A program made the translations under genes and the position numbers. From an uncultured Butyricimonas sp. (GTDB taxonomy: Bacteria > Bacteroidota > Bacteroidia > Bacteroidales > Marinifilaceae), in NCBI GenBank assembly GCA_944321845.1, contig CALUMT010000009.1, positions 1 to 60,025 on the forward strand: a stretch of DNA of 60,025 bases, given 5' to 3'. Shown here piece after piece: positions 1 through 8,668 of this stretch. Below the pieces are notes generated by a model. It was given only the letters and a program-made list of their open reading frames with translations, was not told where the DNA came from and made no database searches. Position 1 is the stretch's first letter. Each line of letters begins with the position of its first letter.

Positions 1-954
1 TTTTTAGGTGGAAATACACCGCATATCACAGAATTAGCAACCGTTGCCAAGTCATTACCTCACTCTTTGAGAAAAGCTTATAAATAGCTTGTTTCTAACA
101 GATTCCTATTTGTGTATCGAATTTTATTTGAAAATAATAGTATAAAGAGGTTATCAAAAGAAGAAGCATTTATACATGCTTTTCTTCCAACAGAAGATAC
201 ATGTGGTTTAGGAGTAATAATAAACGCAGATTTTAGTACAGATCCTTCTCGTAGGCATTTAATATATGATGAAATTACCAATAATACAATTTTATCAGTT
301 GTGAAGTTGTATAATAATATTCTGATTAATAAACTTTCTAATTATTGTACAAATGCGCATGAGTATATAAATGCTTTATTGCCTTATTATGATATTAGAT
401 TAATTCATTTAACCAAAAACAACTTTGAAAATTTATTTTCATCGCATCTAAAAAATATAGTAGGAAATGAATTTAAAGAATTGAAACTTGTTCCACAGTG
501 GATAAATCTAAATGATTACATCAAAATAAATAAGAACAAAAATAGTTTTTACTTAAATGAGAATGTTTTCGAAATAATAGGATTTACTTCTTTAGTAAAA
601 TTCCTTGGCGGAACAAATGATGATATTAATAATATATTAAATAATATCGATAGTGTAGAAATCTCCTTGTTAGGTTATTCACAAATTAGTGCAGAGTGTA
701 TAAGAAAAATAAATATAAATATAGAAATTCCAGCATTTAGAAAAGCGCATATTATACCATCAAATAATGTTATATGTTCATTGGAAGAAATAGAAGAACG
801 TAATGGAATGATTGATACCAACTTTGTTCAATTGTTAAATGATAAAGGTATTTCTAACAATGACATTAAAGTATGTCTTAGAAAATTGTCTTGTGATAAA
901 ATTATATCTCAACAATTTAATGATAATGAAAAACTGTTAAAGAGATATCTTTAA
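1..954 (+). pseudogene. Broken HSP90/sacsin-like ATPase-associated protein (N-terminal part, runs in from the left edge)
   Basis: One reading frame runs in from base 1 to a TAG at 85-87. The same frame then stays open to the TAA at 952-954, so a single in-frame stop splits it; the longest restart is a GTG at 112 (280 codons). Residues just after that restart contain FLPTEDTCGLGVIINADF, the pattern seen after the ATPase module of sacsin/HSP90-like ATP-binding proteins. Base composition is strongly AT-rich, unlike genes from 2368 on, which suggests transfer. A frameshift near 930-950 separates it from the DUF3883 part that follows. I read the two together as one decayed large protein; family members often sit in defence or accessory islands. 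The upstream ATPase domain lies outside the window. Confidence 0.5.
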
Positions 955-1427
955 ATAAGTCTATCTCGAATAATAGTACTAATAATAAAATAGAATCTAA
1001 GCCTCATTGGTTTAAAAAATTGCCAAGCAATACAACCCAACAAATATCAACTCCTAAAAAATGGCGAAGTGCAGAAGAAAACACTTTAATTGTATTAAAT
1101 GCAGAAGGTTTTAAAATAAAGGATGTGAGTAAACAGAATATTGGGTATGACTTAGAGGGATTAGATCCTGATGGGAATAATGTTTATGTAGAAGTAAAGT
1201 CTCTAGATTTTAGAGGACAGAAATTTCGTATGACTAATAATGAGTATGCTGTTGCACAGTATTATCGTGAGAAATATTATTTAACATTACTAATCCAAAC
1301 TCAAAATAAAATAGAAATAGATCTTATTAAGGATCCAATAAACCATTTGGTCATGAATCGGCAATGTGTTCAATGGGTATGGGAATGTTCTGAATACAGT
1401 GGTAAAACAATAACTTTTGATTTATAG
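930..1427 (+). pseudogene. DUF3883 (NO VEIN C-terminal-like) domain, detached by a frameshift
   Basis: The frame is open from 930; the first usable start is a TTG at 1020 (135 codons), ending at 1427. It contains GYDLEGLDPDGNNVYVEVKSL followed by a T-NEY-A-Y pattern. This is the DUF3883 core, a restriction-endonuclease-like fold with the E-V-K motif. Translation of this frame upstream of 1020 reads sensibly into the end of the preceding ORF, which ends in another frame at 954, with an A-run at 928-932 as a plausible slip site. Sacsin/HSP90-like ATPases fused to C-terminal DUF3883 are known, so this is most simply the C-terminus of the same broken gene. A separately translated small protein cannot be excluded. 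Confidence 0.55.
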
Positions 1428-1803
1428 ATATATCATATGGATCGTCTCAGATGCCTAAATAAACTCAACTCAAACAGTTTGTTTACGCAAGGACATGAAA
1501 AAACAGCTACGAAATTCGTAACTGATTTATTTTCTTTGTGGAGCCTGGGCCTGAACTAGGGAGCTTTAGATTTTGTGTCTGTTGTTCTAACACACTTTTG
1601 GGATGCCTTTATCTATATTCCGTTTCCCCGATGCAACTGATAAAGTCAGCCTTTTCGAATGCGCAACCCGTTACGATTGAAGAACATCCATAATTCTTGT
1701 ACTCTAATCTTGGACATATCGGTCCTGGCCTGTTTGAGGATGGAGAGTATGTGTCCTTTTTGTCATTCTCCTTTTGTGTTGAATGTTTGTCCTTATGGCG
1801 AGT
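1428..1803. other. Intergenic stretch without recognisable gene
   Basis: I see no convincing coding frame, RNA gene or repeat here. Short open frames exist on the plus strand (for example 1697-1903) but lack a family signature. Given the relics on both sides it is probably decayed mobile DNA. Confidence 0.4.
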
Positions 1804-1977
1804 CTACTTGTTGAACCTGAGTGATTTATATAAGTTGGCGGTCGCCGTTTTTTTTACCTCGATGTTGAAACGTTCCTTGGCGAGTTCTTGTATGAGTTCA
1901 TAAGCTTTCAGCAATACCTCTTCCTTGGCGACCCTGTTGTATAATTCCTCAAGTTCTGCACTTTCTTTCAATGACAT
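1804..1977 (-). pseudogene. Transposase OrfA-like C-terminal fragment (57 codons)
   Basis: An ATG at 1977-1975 opens a 57-residue frame ending in TAG at 1804-1806. It reads MSLKESAELEELYNRVAKEE and continues with a heptad-like region, then KERFNIEVKK. This resembles the C-terminal coiled coil and I-x-V/I-KK tail of OrfA helper proteins of Bacteroidota IS3-type elements. The frame continues upstream after one stop codon (1990-1992) into another 76-codon frame. No OrfB (DDE catalytic) part is visible downstream, so this is at best a relic. The family call is by eye only. Confidence 0.35.
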
Positions 1978-1989
1978 TCTCGTTTTGAT

Positions 1990-2220
1990 TTATGTGTAAA
2001 GATACTCTATTCCTGCGATTTTCAAACAATATTTGTTCCTTGTACCAGCGAATCCACTTGCTGTAAGTTGGCGGAGATTTAAAACCTTACGATCGCCAAG
2101 TTCATGGATGAATCGATCTTGTACTGCAGATAATCTCACTCGGACTGGAAAATAACGGCGGACGCATTTGCTTACTGTTTCTGATTCTATTGACATATGT
2201 TTATCTTTGTTTTGTGTCAA
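1990..2220 (-). pseudogene. Degenerate OrfA-like N-terminal region
   Basis: This 76-codon frame (TTG start at 2220) is in the same frame as the 57-codon fragment at 1804-1977, separated from it by one TAA. A second frame over roughly 1990-2070 reads TYSKWIRWYKEQ, a pattern like the end of a helix-turn-helix in transposase helpers, so more than one frameshift is likely. I do not recognise an intact protein. It is treated as part of the same decayed mobile-element relic. Confidence 0.25.
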
Positions 2221-2246
2221 CCTTTTTTAGAATAGGACAATAAATT

Positions 2247-2300
2247 CTTTCCTAAAAAAGAGGAAAGAATTCTTGTTTTGTTTCCTCTTTTTTAGGAAAG
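2247..2300. repeat. Perfect 20-bp inverted repeat with 14-nt loop
   Basis: Bases 2247-2266 and 2281-2300 are exact reverse complements (CTTTCCTAAAAAAGAGGAAA and its complement), separated by 14 nt. The element sits between the transposase-like relic and the end of purM. It is AT-rich and lacks a U-tract beyond the stem, so it is not a standard terminator. A mobile-element end, small MITE or binding site is possible. Confidence 0.8.
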
Positions 2301-2314
2301 GTCGTAATAGAAAG

Positions 2315-2344
2315 TAAAAAAAGATGCCTGTTGGAGTCATCTTT
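2315..2344 (-). terminator. Rho-independent terminator of purM
   Basis: On the minus strand a stem AAAGATG / CATCTTT (2338-2344 with 2320-2326) is followed by a run of T (2316-2322 read in reverse). It begins 24 nt after the purM stop codon. Confidence 0.75.
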
Positions 2345-2367
2345 GATTATCTTTCCGTGAAAATGGT

Positions 2368-3546
2368 TCAATAGATGAATTCGCCGAATTCTCCGCGGAT
2401 AGTGAGTTTGTTACCTTCACCCGGGTCGTGGTCGTAGCAGCGGCCGACGATTTGGGCGTCGATGTTGAAACTCTTGGAGATGGCGATGATGTCATCGGCA
2501 ATTTCCTCGTCAACGTATATCTCCATGCGGTGACCCATGTTGAAGACCTTATACATTTCTTCCCAGGGAGTACCGGATTGTTCCTGTATGAGCTTGAACA
2601 GCGGGGGTACGGGGAATAGATTGTCCTTGACGATGTGCATGTTCTCGACGAAGTTCATGACTTTCGTTTGGGCGCCGCCGGAGCAGTGTACCATTCCGTG
2701 GATTTGTTTACGGTATTTGTCCAGTACTTGCTTGATGACCGGAATATAGGTTCTGGTTGGGGAAAGCACGAGTTTCCCGGCATCGATACCTAGACCGGCA
2801 ATCTTATCGGTCAGGTGGCAGGAGCCGGAATAAACAAATTCTTCCGGTACGGCATGGTCGTAACTTTCAGGGTATTTCTGGGCAAGGTATTTGGCGAACA
2901 CATCATGACGGGCAGAGGTGAGTCCGTTGGAGCCCATTCCACCGTTGTATTCGTGCTCGTAGGTGGCTTGTCCGTAGGAGGATAATCCCACGATGACATC
3001 GCCCGGGCGAATATGGTCGTTGCTGATGACGTCGGAACGTTTCATGCGGCAGGTGACGGTAGAGTCGACAATGATGGTCCGCACGAGGTCGCCCACGTCG
3101 GCCGTCTCGCCTCCCGTGGAGTAAATGTTGACACCGAGCTTGCGGTATTCCTCGATGAGTTCTTCCGTGCCGTTGATGATGGCCGCGATGACTTCACCGG
3201 GGATAAGTTTCTTGTTGCGCCCGATGGTGGAGGAAAGCAGAATGTTGTCGACGGCACCCACGCAGAGCAGGTCGTCGATGTTCATGATGAGGGCATCCTG
3301 GGCGATACCTTTCCACACGGAGAGGTCGCCTGTCTCGCGCCAGTACATGTAAGCCAGCGAGGATTTCGTCCCGGCCCCGTCTGCGTGCATGATGTTGCAA
3401 TACGTTTTTTGTCCCCCGAGATAGTCGGGAATGATTTTACAGAAGGCCTTTGGGAAAATTCCTTTATCAATGTTTTTGATGGCGTTGTGCACGTCTTCCT
3501 TGGAGGCGGAAACCCCGCGTTGATTGTATCGTTCGTCTTTTCTCAT
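2368..3546 (-). CDS. purM: Phosphoribosylformylglycinamidine cyclo-ligase (AIR synthase)
   Basis: 392 residues. PurM closes formylglycinamidine ribonucleotide to aminoimidazole ribonucleotide with ATP, the fifth step of purine synthesis, in the cytosol. The N-terminal motif HADGAGTKSSLAY (residues about 54-66) and the GGETADVGD and GHRMEIYV segments are typical of the PurM/SelD superfamily. The length and the RYNQRGVSASKEDVH start match the longer Bacteroidota version rather than the ~345-residue enterobacterial one. It is monocistronic: a 99-nt gap separates it from the response regulator upstream, where a TAACTTCG element (3570-3577, minus strand) could serve as a variant -7 box. A terminator follows. 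Confidence 0.95.
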   Translation of the reverse strand: MRKDERYNQRGVSASKEDVHNAIKNIDKGIFPKAFCKIIPDYLGGQKTYCNIMHADGAGTKSSLAYMYWRETGDLSVWKGIAQDALIMNIDDLLCVGAVDNILLSSTIGRNKKLIPGEVIAAIINGTEELIEEYRKLGVNIYSTGGETADVGDLVRTIIVDSTVTCRMKRSDVISNDHIRPGDVIVGLSSYGQATYEHEYNGGMGSNGLTSARHDVFAKYLAQKYPESYDHAVPEEFVYSGSCHLTDKIAGLGIDAGKLVLSPTRTYIPVIKQVLDKYRKQIHGMVHCSGGAQTKVMNFVENMHIVKDNLFPVPPLFKLIQEQSGTPWEEMYKVFNMGHRMEIYVDEEIADDIIAISKSFNIDAQIVGRCYDHDPGEGNKLTIRGEFGEFIY

Positions 3547-3645
3547 ACGCTAACATTTACAGTTTCCCGCGAAGTTAGTATATTTTTAATGGTTCCCGTC
3601 AGAATGGCGGGAATAGTTTTTGAGGGAACCCGTATTTCCTGTTAT

Positions 3646-4359
3646 TTAGCAAAGGGATCTTTTTTCAATGAGTTCCGTGAAATGTTCTTTATAGGAATCG
3701 GAAACGGGAATGTAGACTTTCCCGAAGACGATGCGGTTGCGTTCGATGGTTTTTATTTTGTTGATGTTGACAATGTAGGAGCGATGGACCCGAACGAAGG
3801 TGTCCGACGGAAGGTGTTCCTCGATGGCTTTCATGCTCATGAGGGTGAGAATGCTGCCCTCCGGGGCGTCGGTCTGTATGCGGATGTAATCCTTAAGGCC
3901 CTCGATGTACTGGATGTGTTGCAATTCGATTTGTACCAGTTTGTAGTCGCTTTTGACAAATATGCTGCTTGGGGTGGGTGTGCTGGTCTGGTGCTTCTCC
4001 AGTTCGATGAGGTGTTGCACTTTCGTGGCAGCCTTGAGAAATTCTGCATAGTTGAACGGTTTCAGCAGGTAATCCACGGCATCGGCCCGAAAGCCCTCGA
4101 TGGCGTATTGCTCGAAGGCGGTGGTAAAGACAATTTTCGTTTTGTTGCCGATGAGGTGGGATAGCTCCAGACCGTTGAGTTCCGGCATCTGAATGTCTAG
4201 AAATGCCACGTCAACGGATTCCCGTTCGAGGACGGAGAGTACCTCTATGGTATTGTTGCAACGGGCTACAAGTTGGAGAAATGGGGTACGAGACACGTAA
4301 TTTTCCAACAGGTCCAAGGCAAGCGGTTCGTCGTCCACGATGATACAGTTCAGGTTCAT
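3646..4359 (-). CDS. LytTR-family response regulator
   Basis: 237 residues from the ATG at 4359, which overlaps the kinase stop codon as ATGA; a longer frame to 4404 lies inside the kinase gene and is unlikely to be used. Receiver domain: acidic pair at residues 9-10, phospho-acceptor Asp55 in FLDIQMPELNGL, and Lys in LLKPFNYAEF. The LytTR DNA-binding domain occupies about residues 133-236 (FVRVHRSYIVNINKI). It pairs with the LytS-type kinase immediately upstream and is translationally coupled to it. Target genes are not identified; the MacAB-TolC operon directly upstream is the obvious candidate, an inference from position only. Confidence 0.92.
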   Translation of the reverse strand: MNLNCIIVDDEPLALDLLENYVSRTPFLQLVARCNNTIEVLSVLERESVDVAFLDIQMPELNGLELSHLIGNKTKIVFTTAFEQYAIEGFRADAVDYLLKPFNYAEFLKAATKVQHLIELEKHQTSTPTPSSIFVKSDYKLVQIELQHIQYIEGLKDYIRIQTDAPEGSILTLMSMKAIEEHLPSDTFVRVHRSYIVNINKIKTIERNRIVFGKVYIPVSDSYKEHFTELIEKRSLC

Positions 4360-5435
4360 GCTATCGAATTTTGAAGGTAAATGGTCAAGTGTGCGGAAAA
4401 GCAATCAGCTGTGGCTCCTGTCTGGAAATCGTATTTCCCGGGGTAGAGTAATTCGAGGCGGCGGCGCAGATTAGTGAGTCCAATTCCGGATCCGCTGCGG
4501 TCGTTGTCCTTTTTGGGAAAATTACTGTTCTCGACAATGCAATCCAATCGTCCCGGAATGGAGGTGTCCACGAGTATCTTGATGAAGGATGGCCGTGTGT
4601 TGCTGACTCCATGTTTGAAAGCGTTTTCCACGAGGGGAATGAACAGTAAGGGGGCAACGAGAATTCCGTTCCCGTGTTCCGGGATGTTTACTTCGAGACT
4701 TGTCGATGGGGATAGGCGTAAGCTCATCAATTTAATATAGCTGCGCGTGAAATCGAATTCCCGTTCAAGGGGAATGAGATCCTGTGCGTTGTCGTATAGT
4801 ACGTGGCGTAGCAATCTGCTCAGATCCTGTACGGCGAATTGGGCCCTGTCCGGATTTGTCGCTATAAGGGCGTAGATGTTGTTTAGCGTGTTGAATAGAA
4901 AATGCGGGTTCAACTGGCTTTTCAGATTCTTTAATTCGGCTTCAGCCCGCGCCTTTTCCAGTTCCTGTTTTTCCCGCTCGATTTTGTACCAGTTCCCGGT
5001 CATCTTGATGGCTACACTTAAACCGATGGTCAGGCCCATGAGGAGCATGTCTCTCCCGAGGAACAGAATGGTCGGGGGATGAGGGCGTGATTTTTCCACT
5101 TTTTTGATGGCTTCCGAAAGCGGAGTGGCGAAATGAGCCCGGTGGTATTCTTGCCAGAAATGTAGTAAAAGGCCAAGTATTGTGACATATACCAGATTGA
5201 TTAACAGGTATCGTACCAGTTTCTTGCGGAATAGTACATGCTCGATGAGGAATAGCAGGTTGGTATAGAATACAATCAGGCAGGTCAGGGGTACAAAACA
5301 AAATCCAAGGTACCATCTCCACGTGGGTAGTTGGGATTCGCTGTGAAAAAAGAACAAAGGAAGCGAGAACACGATACCCCAACCGATCACGTGGATGACG
5401 ATAAGCAAACTGTTTTGTTTTAGGTGCTGGTTCAT
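4356..5435 (-). CDS. LytS-type sensor histidine kinase (His_kinase, PF06580-like)
   Basis: 359 residues. Four predicted membrane helices (about 10-30, 42-66, 75-93, 128-146) are followed by a short coiled linker (150-170). The phospho-acceptor motif LKSQLNPHFLFNTLNNIYAL places His at 178, and the ATPase N-box/G-box follow (PLVENAFKHG, GSGIGLTNLRRRL). There is no large extracytoplasmic sensor domain, so it probably senses a membrane or envelope cue. It has its own -7 box (5462-5469), so it is transcribed separately from the efflux operon although co-directional with it. The stop overlaps the start of the response regulator. Confidence 0.92.
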   Translation of the reverse strand: MNQHLKQNSLLIVIHVIGWGIVFSLPLFFFHSESQLPTWRWYLGFCFVPLTCLIVFYTNLLFLIEHVLFRKKLVRYLLINLVYVTILGLLLHFWQEYHRAHFATPLSEAIKKVEKSRPHPPTILFLGRDMLLMGLTIGLSVAIKMTGNWYKIEREKQELEKARAEAELKNLKSQLNPHFLFNTLNNIYALIATNPDRAQFAVQDLSRLLRHVLYDNAQDLIPLEREFDFTRSYIKLMSLRLSPSTSLEVNIPEHGNGILVAPLLFIPLVENAFKHGVSNTRPSFIKILVDTSIPGRLDCIVENSNFPKKDNDRSGSGIGLTNLRRRLELLYPGKYDFQTGATADCFSAHLTIYLQNSIA

Positions 5436-5461
5436 CTGATAACGTTTTTATTTCCCGATGA

Positions 5462-5469
5462 CAAAGTTA
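5462..5469 (-). promoter_or_regulatory. -7 box of the LytS/LytTR operon
   Basis: CAAAGTTA on the plus strand is TAACTTTG on the minus strand, matching Bacteroidota TAnnTTTG; it lies 27 nt before the kinase ATG. Confidence 0.6.
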
Positions 5470-5499
5470 GTGTTTTTAGAGATGAATTGAAACGTTTAC

Positions 5500-6720
5500 T
5501 TATTCGTAACGGATGGCATCTATAGGATTTAGGTTTGAAGCTTTCTGGGCCGGGTACCACCCGAAGAATATTCCGGTTACCGTGCAGACGAGAAATGAGA
5601 GTACAACGGAATACGCCTGTATGTAAATGGGCCACCCGATGGCATATTTGATGATCAGGGAGGCCCCGATACCCAGCAGAACCCCGATAATTCCTCCCGT
5701 GACACTGATGATGATGGCCTCGATGAGAAATTGGAAAAGGATGTGACGTCCCTTGGCCCCGATGGACATACGCAAGCCGATTTCCCGGGTACGTTCGGTG
5801 ACGGATACGTACATGATGTTCATGATCCCAATACCTCCGACCAGAAGAGAGATCCCCGCGATGCAGGCCAGCAGTACGGTCATCAATTCCGTGGTGCTGC
5901 TCATCATCGAGCTTAACTCTTCTTGTGAACGGACATTGAAATCATCTTCGTCGTTAGCCTCGATATGGTGATTCTGGCGTAGTACGGCCGAGATTTCATC
6001 GATGGCCGGTACGGAGGCTTCTTCCGTCACGGCTGAGGCAAATATCTCCCGGAGATAGGTGATGGCCAATACCCGTTTTTGCACCGTGGTGTAGGGGGCA
6101 ATGATCATATCGTCCTGATCCTGACCCATGGAGTTGTAGCCCTTGGATTTCAAAACCCCGATGATACGGAAAGGCGTTTTGTCGAACCGGATGGTTTTAC
6201 CCAGTGGGTCTTCGCCTTTGGTGAAGAGATTGTCGACCACGGTTTTCCCGACGACACAAACTTTTGCCGAGGTCCTGATGTCGTAATCGGTGAACATTTC
6301 TCCATCTTCCACGGAGAATTTGCGAATGTCGAGGTAATCCCGGTTCACGCCATACAGGGTTGTCGGGGCATTGTTGGCCCCGTAGATGACCTGACCGCTG
6401 GCATTCACGCAGGGAGAGCATTTGTCGATGAGCTTCACTTCCCGGACGATGCTTTGGTAGTCCTCCAGTTTGAGGGTTTCCATGTCGCTGGCACTCATGC
6501 GGACTCCCCCGAACCGTCCGTTACCCGGGTGTATCATGATCATGTTGGAGCCCATTTCGGAGATTTGTTCCCGTATGCTGCGTTTGGAGCCTTGTCCTAT
6601 CGCGAGCATGGATATGACGGATGCCACACCGATGATGATTCCCAACATGGTGAGAAATCCCCGGAATTTATTGTTGCTTAGTGCCCGTAGAGCTATTCGT
6701 ATAAGATTCCCGTAATTCAT
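5500..6720 (-). CDS. MacB-type ABC transporter permease
   Basis: 406 residues with the MacB_PCD/FtsX architecture. There is one N-terminal membrane helix (about 18-42, with KFRGFLTMLGIIIGVASVI), a periplasmic domain to about residue 275, then three C-terminal helices (about 283-305, 330-360, 370-395) including the SVTERTREIGLRMSIGA cytoplasmic loop. The ATG overlaps the stop of the ATPase gene by 4 nt (ATGA). Together with the ATPase, the adaptor and the TolC-like channel it forms a tripartite mechanotransmission-type exporter. Substrate is unknown (macrolides, peptides or lipoproteins are the known range of the family). Unlike E. coli MacB, the ATPase is a separate polypeptide. Confidence 0.93.
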   Translation of the reverse strand: MNYGNLIRIALRALSNNKFRGFLTMLGIIIGVASVISMLAIGQGSKRSIREQISEMGSNMIMIHPGNGRFGGVRMSASDMETLKLEDYQSIVREVKLIDKCSPCVNASGQVIYGANNAPTTLYGVNRDYLDIRKFSVEDGEMFTDYDIRTSAKVCVVGKTVVDNLFTKGEDPLGKTIRFDKTPFRIIGVLKSKGYNSMGQDQDDMIIAPYTTVQKRVLAITYLREIFASAVTEEASVPAIDEISAVLRQNHHIEANDEDDFNVRSQEELSSMMSSTTELMTVLLACIAGISLLVGGIGIMNIMYVSVTERTREIGLRMSIGAKGRHILFQFLIEAIIISVTGGIIGVLLGIGASLIIKYAIGWPIYIQAYSVVLSFLVCTVTGIFFGWYPAQKASNLNPIDAIRYE

Positions 6721-7463
6721 TGTTCGTTTTCTTTAGGTAGAGATGCTAATACTTCTTTCGCGGAGGCAATGGAATCATTCTTTTTGTCTTCCGTGATATG
6801 CCCGTCCCGCAGTATGATATTGCGGCTGCTGAATTGGGCAATTTCAGGATTATGGGTGACAAAGATGATGGTTCTTCCCTCGGAATGCAGACGTTGAAAC
6901 AGGGTGAGTATTTCGAAGGATGTCCGGGTATCCAAGTTTCCGGTGGCCTCATCGGCCAGCAGGATAACCGGATCATTCACGATAGCCCGTGCGATGGCCA
7001 CGCGTTGCTGTTGCCCCCCGGACATCTGGTTGGAGCGATGGTTTATCCGGTCATGCAGTCCGACTTCTTCCAGTGCCCGGGTGGCTTTCTCCCGTCTTTC
7101 CTTGGAAGATACTGCCGGATTATATAGTAGCGGAAGTTCCACGTTCTCTAAGGCCGTTGTTTTGGGCAACAGGTTATAGGACTGGAATACAAAACCGATT
7201 TTCCTGTTGCGCAAGGTGGCCCGGTCGTTCTTGCCCATTTCCCGCACGGAAATTCCGTCCAGGAAATAATCCCCGGAAGTGGGAGTATCCAGGCATCCCA
7301 GGATGTTGAGCAAGGTGGATTTCCCGGAGCCGCTGGTCCCCATGATGGTCACGAATTCTCCTTCCTCGATGGAAAAGGATATTCCCCGCAAGGCATGTAC
7401 GGTTTCCGATCCGACTTTGAAATCCCGCTTCAGGTTATTGATGTTTATGATAATGTTTGACAT
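6717..7463 (-). CDS. MacB/LolD-type ABC transporter ATP-binding protein
   Basis: 248 residues. Walker A MGTSGSGKSTLLNILG (about 41-56), Q-loop FVFQSYNLLP, signature MSGGQQQRVAIARA (about 144), Walker B VILLADEATGNLD and H-loop FVTHNPEIA are all intact. It powers the MacB-type permease encoded next, whose start overlaps this stop. The adaptor gene lies 13 nt upstream. Cytoplasmic, membrane-associated. Confidence 0.93.
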   Translation of the reverse strand: MSNIIININNLKRDFKVGSETVHALRGISFSIEEGEFVTIMGTSGSGKSTLLNILGCLDTPTSGDYFLDGISVREMGKNDRATLRNRKIGFVFQSYNLLPKTTALENVELPLLYNPAVSSKERREKATRALEEVGLHDRINHRSNQMSGGQQQRVAIARAIVNDPVILLADEATGNLDTRTSFEILTLFQRLHSEGRTIIFVTHNPEIAQFSSRNIILRDGHITEDKKNDSIASAKEVLASLPKENEQ

Positions 7464-7476
7464 AAACAGCTTTTTT

Positions 7477-8649
7477 TTATTTGTTCTTTTTCTTGTTCCT
7501 GTCTTGTCCCGGATGTCCTGGCATGAAGGGATTGTTTTCGCCAGTAGGTTGTTCCATGGGGGCGAATTGGTCTTGCTGGATTCCTGTCACGAGTTGATCG
7601 CCTTCTTTTACCCCGGAAACAATTTCCGTATTGATCCCGTCCGAAACTCCGGTTTTTACCACGAGCGGTTTAATTCCGGCTGGAGTTTGTTGCCAGACAA
7701 CTTTTTCACCACGTTGTGCTGTCGGTATTTCTGTCGTGATAGGTTCTTGTGGCATAAAACGGAACGTTCTCATGGGAGCCAGAAGAATGTTGTTCTTTTC
7801 CATCGTGTAGATGGTGATGTTTGCGGTCAAACCTGGCTTGAGTTTTAAATCCGGATTGGGTGCGCTAATGACAACCTCGTAGGTCACCACGTTGTTTTCC
7901 GTGGTCGGTTGCAGACGGACTTGTGTGACGTTGCCTTCAAACGTGTCGTCCGGGTAGGCATCCACGGTAAATGTCACGCGCTGTCCTTCTTCCACTTGAC
8001 CGATGTCGGCTTCATCCACATCCGCGATTACCTGCATTTTACGAAGATCATCGGCTATCGTGAACATGGTCGGGGTTTCGAAACTGGCGGCCACGGTTTG
8101 TCCTTCTTCCACTTCCTTGGAGAGTACAACTCCATCAATGGGCGAGGTGATAATTGCATAATCTAGATTTTGCTTGGACTTAACCATGTCCGCCTGGGCT
8201 TTTTCATAAGATCTGGTTGCGGTTTCATACAAGTATAACGCTTGCTCGTATTCAGTGTCGCTGATTAGATTCTTTTCGTGCAATCCTGCAATACGGTTGT
8301 AGTTTTTTTGTTGGTATTCGTATTCGCTTTTACAGGATTCTACGGTTGCCTCCTGCGAGGCCAGTTCTGCTTTTAGTAATTTTTGATCCAATTCTGCCAA
8401 CAGCATGCCTTTCGTCACGATACTGTTGTAGTCCACGTATATTTTGGCAATTGTTCCGGATACTTGGGTACCCACGTCCACTTGGGTGATGGGCTCCAGC
8501 GTTCCGGTTGCCGTTACGGTAGTGTTGATATTTCCTCGTTTCACGGTGATGGTCTCGTAGGCCACGGTTTTTTCCTTCTCGGAAAAAGCCAGAAAGTAAA
8601 CTCCCGTGGCGATAGCCACGATAATAAGTATGGTGATTATCTTTTTCAT
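7477..8649 (-). CDS. MacA-like periplasmic adaptor (membrane fusion protein) of the efflux system
   Basis: 390 residues. An N-terminal membrane anchor (residues 2-22) is followed by a biotinyl-lipoyl-like half-motif (GTLEPITQVDVGTQVSGTIAKIYV), an alpha-hairpin coiled coil (about 95-170), the second half-motif ITSPIDGVVLSKEVEEGQTV and a beta-barrel region. The C-terminus is Pro/Gly/Asn/Lys-rich. It links the inner-membrane MacB-type complex to the TolC-like channel encoded 19 nt upstream. Same operon as the ATPase and permease. Confidence 0.93.
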   Translation of the reverse strand: MKKIITILIIVAIATGVYFLAFSEKEKTVAYETITVKRGNINTTVTATGTLEPITQVDVGTQVSGTIAKIYVDYNSIVTKGMLLAELDQKLLKAELASQEATVESCKSEYEYQQKNYNRIAGLHEKNLISDTEYEQALYLYETATRSYEKAQADMVKSKQNLDYAIITSPIDGVVLSKEVEEGQTVAASFETPTMFTIADDLRKMQVIADVDEADIGQVEEGQRVTFTVDAYPDDTFEGNVTQVRLQPTTENNVVTYEVVISAPNPDLKLKPGLTANITIYTMEKNNILLAPMRTFRFMPQEPITTEIPTAQRGEKVVWQQTPAGIKPLVVKTGVSDGINTEIVSGVKEGDQLVTGIQQDQFAPMEQPTGENNPFMPGHPGQDRNKKKNK

Positions 8650-8668
8650 GGTATTGTGATTAATCGTA

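Noticed and set aside
1020-1427. Intact stand-alone DUF3883 gene
   Set aside because: Only a TTG start without RBS, and the frame remains open upstream and joins the preceding ORF in sense, so a detached C-terminus is the simpler reading.
3013-4164. Long plus-strand reading frame (383 codons) opposite purM and the response regulator
   Set aside because: It lies antisense to two clearly conserved genes, spans their intergenic gap and has no domain or promoter; open by codon bias of the opposite strand.
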